Assembly: GCA_023818865.1 (NCBI GenBank)
Contig: JAMWDF010000024.1
Coordinates: 1-19,412 of the forward strand
Origin: Candidatus Omnitrophota bacterium
Lineage (GTDB): Bacteria; Ratteibacteria; UBA8468; B48-G9; DSTR01
Length of the DNA: 19,412 nucleotides
Direction of reading: 5' to 3'
The first letter of the stretch is position 1. The number at the start of each line of letters is the position of its first letter. The position numbers were made by a program, and so were the translations under genes. The notes below the pieces were generated by a model. That model did not search any database and was not told where the DNA came from. It saw only the letters and a list, made by a program, of their open reading frames with translations. Shown here in pieces: positions 16,059 through 19,412 of this stretch.

Positions 16059-16161
16059 TTATCCACCCCCGGCTGTCTAAATTTTTATCGGATGCTTTTG
16101 GAAAAAAGTTTAGGTCATTTTGGTCAAAAGAAGAGGGGCCTATAAAAACGAGAGGGAGGCA

Positions 16162-17904
16162 ATGAAAACAGTAAATCACCAGGTAGACGTCGCTGTCATT
16201 GGCGGCGGGTTGGCTGGAATTGCGGCTGCCCTGGCGGCAGCCAGACACGGAGTAAAGGTAGCGTTACTTCATGATCGGCCAGTCCTTGGTGGCGCCAGTT
16301 CCAGCGAAATGCGGGTTCACATCGGCGGGGCTGATAGCCAGAACCCGAATATGAGGGAGACAGGCATCCTGGAGGAATTGCGGCTGGAAAATCTTCGCCG
16401 CAATCCCCAGAGCAGTTATTCTATCTGGGATACAGTGCTTTACGAAAAGGTCCGGTTTCAGCCAGGGTTAAAGCTCTTTTTGAATACCAGTTGTTTTCAA
16501 GCCGAAACAGAGGCCGGTCGCATCAAGAATGTTACCGGCTGGCAGTTAACCACCGAGACCAAACATGTTGTTTTCGCTAAGGTTTTTGTTGACTGCTCCG
16601 GGGATGGCATTCTTGCTCCCTTGACCGGCGCCTCCTGGCGGCAGGGACGAGAAGCCAGAATCGAGTTTAACGAAGCGCATGCTCCGAATGAGGCTGATGG
16701 AAGAACCATGGGGATGACCTGCCTTTTCCAAGCAAGACCCACCGATTTCCCCCAGCCGTTTGAGCCCCCGGAGTGGGCTTATGACTTTCCCGAAGAAAGC
16801 GACTTACCCTACGGAGAAGCTGGTCATCGCTACTTTGCCATGGGCTACTGGTGGCTAGAGATGGGCGGAGAGAAAGATGCCATATCTGACGCTGAAATTG
16901 TCCGGGACGAACTGATAAAGATTGTTTACGGGGTCTGGGACCATATCAAAAATCACTGCGTCCACAAAGAAGAAGCAGCCAACTGGGTTTTAGACTGGAT
17001 TCAGTTTCTCCCCTGCCGGAGAGAATCAAGGAGATACATCACCGATTATATTATGACTCAGAACGATATAGAAGCTGGCGGAAAATTTGAAGATGTGGTG
17101 GCTTATGGCGGCTGGCCAATGGACGACCACCACCCAGGAGGTTTTCTTCATCCGGAGTACAAAAAGCAGGCAACCATCTTCCATCCAACCCCTTGTCCCT
17201 ATGGGATTTCCTATCGGGTCTTCTGCCCGAAAGGAATGAAAAACCTACTGTGTGCTGGCCGGTGTGCTGGTTTCACTCATATGGCTTTAAGTTCAGCCCG
17301 GGTAATGGCTACCTGTGCGACCATGGGACAGGCGGTAGGCACCGCGGCTAGTCTGGCGGTAAAGGAAGGTTTAAGCCCTGTGGAAGTGGGTCAAGAAAAA
17401 ATCAAGATTCTTCAGCAACTTCTCCTTCGGGATGACTGTTTTCTTCCTGGGATAAAGCAAGAGTTTTCTGCCTTAACGACCGATGCTTTACTGACTTGTT
17501 CCCGAGGCTCTCCGGAAGTGTTGCGGGATGGCTGGAACCGGCCAATAGGTAAGGAAAGCCATCGCTGGGAAGCAGAAATTGGAGATGAGGTGGCTTATAC
17601 CTTGAAAGCAAAATCGTTCGTCAAGCAAGCCAGGATAGTCTTTGATAGCGCTTTCCATCGTCGCCTCACTATGAGCCATCATGGCAATTACGGGCAACTA
17701 ACCAGCCCGCCCCCAGAATTGGTAAAAGCCTTCCAGGTAGAACTGTTAATGGATAGCGGCTGGCAGCCAGTTTTCCAAACTAGGAATAACTGTCAACGGC
17801 TGGTGGTGGTGAAAATTAACCAGGAGGTTTCTGGCGTAAGATTAAAACTCACTGAAACCTGGGGCAATCAGAAAACCGGCCTTTACGCTTTTTACCTGGA
17901 GTGA
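16162..17904 (+). CDS. FAD-dependent oxidoreductase (FAD_oxidored type)
   Basis: The 580-residue protein opens with a Rossmann dinucleotide motif (VAVIGGGLAGIAAALAAARHG, GxGxxG at 14-19). An acidic/basic end strand follows, then LGGASSSEMRVHIGGA (about 43-58), diagnostic of the FAD_oxidored family. VFVDCSGDGILAPLTGA near 145 and LCAGRCAGFTHMALSSARVMATCATMGQAVGTAA near 365-400 complete the FAD-binding core. A C-terminal beta-sandwich-like extension of about 130 residues (from about 450) ends in LKLTETWGNQKTGLYAFYLE. Its substrate is unknown. Homologues with this domain order are frequent beside carbohydrate and sulfatase genes in PVC bacteria, but none lies alongside here. The ATG at 16162 has a good AGGGAGG; the GTG at 16120 has none. 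I see no terminator T tract after the gene. Confidence 0.88.
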   Translation: MKTVNHQVDVAVIGGGLAGIAAALAAARHGVKVALLHDRPVLGGASSSEMRVHIGGADSQNPNMRETGILEELRLENLRRNPQSSYSIWDTVLYEKVRFQPGLKLFLNTSCFQAETEAGRIKNVTGWQLTTETKHVVFAKVFVDCSGDGILAPLTGASWRQGREARIEFNEAHAPNEADGRTMGMTCLFQARPTDFPQPFEPPEWAYDFPEESDLPYGEAGHRYFAMGYWWLEMGGEKDAISDAEIVRDELIKIVYGVWDHIKNHCVHKEEAANWVLDWIQFLPCRRESRRYITDYIMTQNDIEAGGKFEDVVAYGGWPMDDHHPGGFLHPEYKKQATIFHPTPCPYGISYRVFCPKGMKNLLCAGRCAGFTHMALSSARVMATCATMGQAVGTAASLAVKEGLSPVEVGQEKIKILQQLLLRDDCFLPGIKQEFSALTTDALLTCSRGSPEVLRDGWNRPIGKESHRWEAEIGDEVAYTLKAKSFVKQARIVFDSAFHRRLTMSHHGNYGQLTSPPPELVKAFQVELLMDSGWQPVFQTRNNCQRLVVVKINQEVSGVRLKLTETWGNQKTGLYAFYLE

Positions 17905-17961
17905 ATCTCTTTTGGGCTGCTAATTTCTGTTTTATTCAGATTGTAGACCTTCAGGTTCAGT

Positions 17962-17978
17962 CCGGTCAAACAGACCGG
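17962..17978 (+). terminator. Hairpin after FAD oxidoreductase, no T tract
   Basis: CCGGTC (17962-17967) and GACCGG (17973-17978) form a perfect 6-bp stem with the loop AAACA. Adjacent CAG/CTG could extend it past a one-base bulge. It sits 58 nt after the FAD gene stop. Because no T run follows, it is at best a weak terminator or an mRNA 3'-end stabiliser. Confidence 0.3.
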
Positions 17979-18080
17979 CTGGCCAGCAGAAGTAATCAAG
18001 TTTGCGGCTAGATACCCTTCCCGCCCATTAGATTAAAGGCAACTAACCAAGCGCCTCTTTTATCTTCAAGCGATAGAAGG

Positions 18081-18086
18081 TATAAT
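18081..18086 (+). promoter_or_regulatory. -10 element of tRNA-Ser promoter
   Basis: A perfect TATAAT lies 31 nt upstream of the tRNA-Ser 5' end. The -35 region (CTTTTATC, around 18057-18064) matches poorly. Placement relative to the tRNA and the exact -10 favour a tRNA promoter. Confidence 0.5.
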
Positions 18087-18117
18087 GTTTTGTGGAGCTC
18101 TGCTTTGAAGAAAATCA

Positions 18118-18209
18118 GGAGGGGTAGCATAGCTGGCCTAATGCGGCGGATTGCTAATCCGTTGTACCGTCGAAAGGCGGTACCGTGGGTTCAAATCCCA
18201 CCCCCTCCG
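18118..18209 (+). tRNA. tRNA-Ser (anticodon GCT)
   Basis: All arms fold. The acceptor is GGAGGGG/CCCCTCC (18118-18124 with 18202-18208), the D stem is GCAT/ATGC, and the anticodon stem GCGGA/TCCGT encloses the loop TTGCTAA with anticodon GCT, reading AGC/AGU. The long variable arm, TACCG...CGGTA, is typical of class II serine tRNAs. The T arm is GTGGG-TTCAAAT-CCCAC. The discriminator is G at 18209. A full CCA is not encoded; CA then G follows. The last 20 nt are copied exactly at 18340-18359, within a structured element directly downstream. Confidence 0.95.
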
Positions 18210-18359
18210 CAGCCTAAGTAACGTAGCTTCTCGAAAGGAGGGGACTCCTGTGGGATTTGAAGGGAGCCCGGATTATGAGGCGCGACGAAAAGGAGCGCCG
18301 AATGGGCGGGGGGCCGACCTGGAGCGTAGCGCAAGGCGCCAAATCCCACCCCCTCCGCA
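18192..18359 (+). repeat. 20-nt direct repeat of the tRNA-Ser 3' end (18192-18211 and 18340-18359)
   Basis: CAAATCCCACCCCCTCCGCA occurs at 18192-18211, covering the T-loop, T-stem 3' strand, acceptor 3' strand, discriminator and CA. It occurs again, identically, at 18340-18359, 148 nt downstream. The flanking bases differ on both sides (T/C before, G/A after). Duplication of a tRNA 3' end is the usual footprint of site-specific insertion into tRNA genes, but the intervening 128 nt contain no integrase or other gene. Confidence 0.9.
18236..18359 (+). other. Structured tRNA-trailing element with antisense copy of tRNA 3' strand
   Basis: Directly behind tRNA-Ser lies a GC-rich element able to fold strongly. 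GGAGGGG (18237-18243) and GTGGGATTTG (18250-18259) together pair with CAAATCCCAC (18340-18349) and CCCCTCC (18350-18356), giving a 17-bp stem with a 6-nt bulge. The bulge region can instead form a small hairpin, AGGAG-GGGA-CTCCT (18236-18249), with a GNRA loop. Inside, GCCC (18266-18269) pairs with GGGC (18304-18307) around GGCGC (18279-18283) and GCGCC (18295-18299). The same GTGGGATTTG can also pair with the T-arm/acceptor strand of the tRNA itself (18192-18201). It could be a miniature mobile element, a tRNA processing or attenuation element, or a degenerate tRNA copy. Confidence 0.6.
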
Positions 18360-18388
18360 ATACCAATGCCGAAGAAAAGAGGGAACTT

Positions 18389-18547
18389 ATGGCTAAACTA
18401 GTGAGTTTTCTTTATCAGTTAGCAAGAAGGCTTAACGATTTAGAAACCATCCTCAGCGGTAACCCTAAGCGAATTGCTCGCCGAATCAAGAACAAATATC
18501 TTGGCCGGAAGATTCTAAGCAAAATTTACCGCTGGCCCAAGTTCTAA
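18389..18547 (+). CDS. Small basic protein (52 aa)
   Basis: The ATG at 18389 has GAGGGAAC upstream and begins MAKLVSFLYQLARRLNDLETI, then LSGNPKRIARRIKNKYLGRK and ILSKIYRWPKF. It is strongly basic and helical, with no membrane segment. It resembles a small protein seen in diverse bacteria with the pattern LYxLARxLNDLExxxSGxPKRIARRxKNKxLGR, for which I know no function; nucleic-acid binding would fit the charge. The open frame extends upstream through the tRNA-trailing element, but that part is low-complexity readthrough and lacks a ribosome binding site. It is the only gene I consider intact in the degenerate 17905-19412 region. Confidence 0.7.
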   Translation: MAKLVSFLYQLARRLNDLETILSGNPKRIARRIKNKYLGRKILSKIYRWPKF

Positions 18548-18553
18548 TTTTCT

Positions 18554-18700
18554 TTATAGTCTAAAAACCTCAAGTTTTAACTCGCTTTCTTCCCAGATCA
18601 GAAAACCGTTAAATAGTAAATCAGCGGTATTCTTAACCTTCTTAAACCAGAAGGTAGGCTCTCAGTTCTGAAAACTACCAAGAAGTATCTATAATCCTGC
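18554..18700 (-). pseudogene. Remnant of a hypothetical protein gene, truncated or frameshifted
   Basis: On the minus strand, a 35-codon segment ending in TAA (18554-18556) reads EPTFWFKKVKNTADLLFNGF and then LIWEESELKLEVFRL, protein-like and out of keeping with random sequence. Immediately upstream is a TGA (18662-18664). In another frame upstream the sequence reads QDYRYFLVVFRTES, which could join the downstream part through a frameshift near 18660. Farther upstream there are stops in all frames. I take it as the C-terminal end of a decayed gene of unknown family. Confidence 0.35.
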
Positions 18701-18719
18701 TTCTTTTAGCCTTCCTTAA

Positions 18720-18746
18720 TCACAAATTATTAAAAGCAATTTGTGA
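18720..18746. repeat. 9-bp inverted repeat TCACAAATT...AATTTGTGA
   Basis: TCACAAATT (18720-18728) and AATTTGTGA (18738-18746) are perfect inverted copies separated by 9 nt. A TTGACA (18750-18755) follows at once, with TATATC or TATCCA 15-17 nt beyond, and the GntR-like remnant starts at 18786. This placement suits an operator for that regulator. The pairing is AT-rich, so a hairpin would be weak. Confidence 0.45.
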
Positions 18747-18785
18747 GACTTGACAGGAAAATCTATATGGTATATCCAATGGATT

Positions 18786-18941
18786 ATGAGAGCATTGAAA
18801 ATAGAACCAGGCGTTAAAATAGAAAGTAAACAAAAGTATTTACAGGCTAAACTAAGAAGAGAAATTTTGGCCGGAAAATATTCCGGCCAGACCATTACTT
18901 TAAAAGCATTAGCCCAAAAAAATTGTGTAAACATTTATTAA
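18786..18941 (+). pseudogene. Truncated GntR-family-like regulator N-terminus
   Basis: From the ATG at 18786 the 51 residues read MRALKIEPGVKIESKQKYLQ, AKLRREILAGKYSGQTITLK and ALAQKNCVNIY. The core (KYLQAKLRREILAGKYSGQT...LKALAQKNCVN) resembles the first helices of a GntR winged-helix domain (KYxQ...LREEILxGKYxPGxxLPSxRELAxxxGVS). The frame stops where the third helix and wing should follow, so both the rest of the DNA-binding domain and the effector domain are missing. It abuts, tail to tail, the truncated GDPD gene on the other strand, overlapping about 47 nt. Recombination probably joined two broken ends. A short intact DNA-binding peptide is less likely. Confidence 0.4.
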
Positions 18942-19412
18942 AATATTTTTCCGCCACCTCTGTAGCATTGGCATAAAAAACATTAACTTTTATCTTAGCA
19001 AGATGTACCTTCTCAACCATTTTTCTTGTTACCTCATAGGAAGGCGAAAAAAATTGTAATCTTTCACAATTCCATTTTTTTGTCTCTTCAATGTATTTTT
19101 CTGGCTCCTGCTGAAATTTCATATTGCATATCCTAATTTCAGGATACAGGCTGCTCGCCAAAGTTATCAAAGAAGAATCAACTGCCAAATATGTATTCTT
19201 GATGCTGCCCCCTTCAATCAGTTTTTTTATTACTCTTGCAACTAAATTCTCATCTGTCCCGTTGTGTAGGTGTATGTTCATATCAATGTTTTCTGGTATC
19301 GCCTCAATTGCCTCTTGGAGTGTTGGTATTTTCTCACCTTTGAATTTTTTTGCTTTTTCTTTCCCTGCATTCAGTTTTCTTATTTCCTTTTAGGTTAAGT
19401 CCCAGATGTAGC
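18895..19412 (-). pseudogene. Glycerophosphodiester phosphodiesterase (GDPD) remnant, in-frame stop and 3' truncation
   Basis: The minus strand encodes a C-terminal two-thirds of a GDPD TIM-barrel domain, which hydrolyses glycerophosphodiesters. From the window edge it reads YIWDLT, a TAA (19390-19392), then KEIRKLNAGKEKAKKFKGEK, IPTLQEAIEAIPENIDMNIH, YLAVDSSLITLASSLYPEIR and VNVFYANATEVAEKYF. GDPDs normally read DLTLxEIRKLxAG...GExIPTLxEAL at this place, so the stop replaces the Leu (TTA to TAA would do it). After EKYF the usual GVDGIxTN end is lost and an unrelated tail follows into the GntR-like remnant. Reinitiation at ATG 19281 would give 128 residues without the catalytic N-terminus. 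The 5' part lies beyond the window. Confidence 0.65.

Larger units (their letters stand above)
17892..18137 (-). pseudogene. Possible frameshifted gene remnant upstream of tRNA-Ser (minus strand)
   Basis: The stretch between the FAD oxidoreductase and tRNA-Ser carries two protein-like minus-strand segments in different frames. The first (18137 to about 18028) reads ...KTLYLLSLEDKRGAWLVAFNL. The second (about 18034 to a TAA at 17892-17894) reads NGREGYLAANLITSAGQPV and then CLTGLNLKVYNLNKTEISS. They join if one A is restored at CTAATGGG (about 18028). The composite would be about 75 residues, with beta-strand-like alternation, and would overlap the end of the FAD gene by about 13 nt. The tRNA promoter -10 lies within it, so any original gene no longer functions. 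This is a weak call from appearance only; chance is possible. Confidence 0.25.

Noticed and set aside
15693..16145. Plus-strand 150-codon frame as a gene
   Set aside because: It starts inside the membrane-protein gene and lacks a ribosome binding site. Its Leu/Pro/Ser-rich composition looks like the shadow of the minus-strand frame, though it is not fully excluded.
17962..17978. Strong rho-independent terminator
   Set aside because: The hairpin is good but no T tract follows on either strand, so it is listed only as a low-confidence hairpin.
18192..18359. attL/attR boundaries of an integrated element
   Set aside because: Only 128 nt separate the repeats and no integrase is encoded there. 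A larger element extending right of 18359 would need another copy, and I find none up to 19412.
18257..18388. N-terminal extension of the 52-residue protein through the tRNA-trailing element
   Set aside because: The extension encodes only repeat-derived Arg/Gly/Glu-rich sequence. The ATG at 18389 has its own ribosome binding site and begins the protein-like part.
18151..18396. Open frame of 81 codons running through tRNA-Ser and its trailer
   Set aside because: It overlaps a clear tRNA gene and structured repeat, has no ribosome binding site, and is low-complexity in composition.
1..19412. CRISPR array, insertion sequence or rRNA
   Set aside because: No regularly spaced repeats, transposase motifs, terminal inverted repeats with target duplications, or rRNA signatures were seen.

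Overview
This window looks like a chromosomal segment of an uncultivated, PVC-like bacterium (Planctomycetota/Verrucomicrobiota/Lentisphaerota, or a neighbour such as Omnitrophota). The evidence is two tandem H-X9-DG pseudopilins, a neutral-ceramidase-like enzyme, a large secreted glycosidase-like protein with TPRs, and an FAD-dependent oxidoreductase of a type common in those phyla. LepA and HemW give no finer placement, so the assignment is an inference.

Layout. Positions 1-1648 (+) hold the 3' part of an unrecognised gene and a shortened, divergent YchF/OLA1-type NTPase. They converge on a minus-strand cluster (6804 down to 1686) that reads Memo-family protein, multi-membrane glycosyltransferase-like protein, neutral ceramidase-like protein, then a corrinoid (MetH-type) activation-domain protein. 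The first two are coupled by ATGA, the next two overlap, and the last follows a 46-nt gap. A good promoter (TTGACC-17-TTAAAT) precedes the Memo gene. A second minus-strand operon (11963 down to 6935) encodes two paralogous pseudopilins and a 1201-residue secreted protein with a TIM-barrel-like core and a TPR tail. It has its own TTGACA promoter in a divergent intergenic region.

Positions 12171-17904 are mostly plus-strand: lepA, hemW, a small single-pass membrane protein, a roughly 400-nt stretch where a short minus-strand gene is the best candidate, and an FAD oxidoreductase. tRNA-Ser(GCU) follows at 18118-18209. The last 1.5 kb (17905-19412) is accessory and degenerate. A structured element behind the tRNA ends in an exact 20-nt copy of the tRNA 3' end. 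After it come an intact 52-residue basic protein and at least three likely gene remnants: a frameshifted or truncated hypothetical, a truncated GntR-like regulator, and a glycerophosphodiesterase (GDPD) with an in-frame stop.

Functional picture. The minus-strand operons suggest envelope and polysaccharide or lipid processing (pseudopilins, secreted carbohydrate-active protein, glycosyltransferase, ceramidase-like hydrolase). The plus-strand genes are translation and heme housekeeping. The most unusual signal is the tRNA-trailing element: an antisense copy of the tRNA T-arm/acceptor strand, nested hairpins, then the duplicated tRNA 3' end. No CRISPR array, IS transposase, integrase or rRNA was seen.
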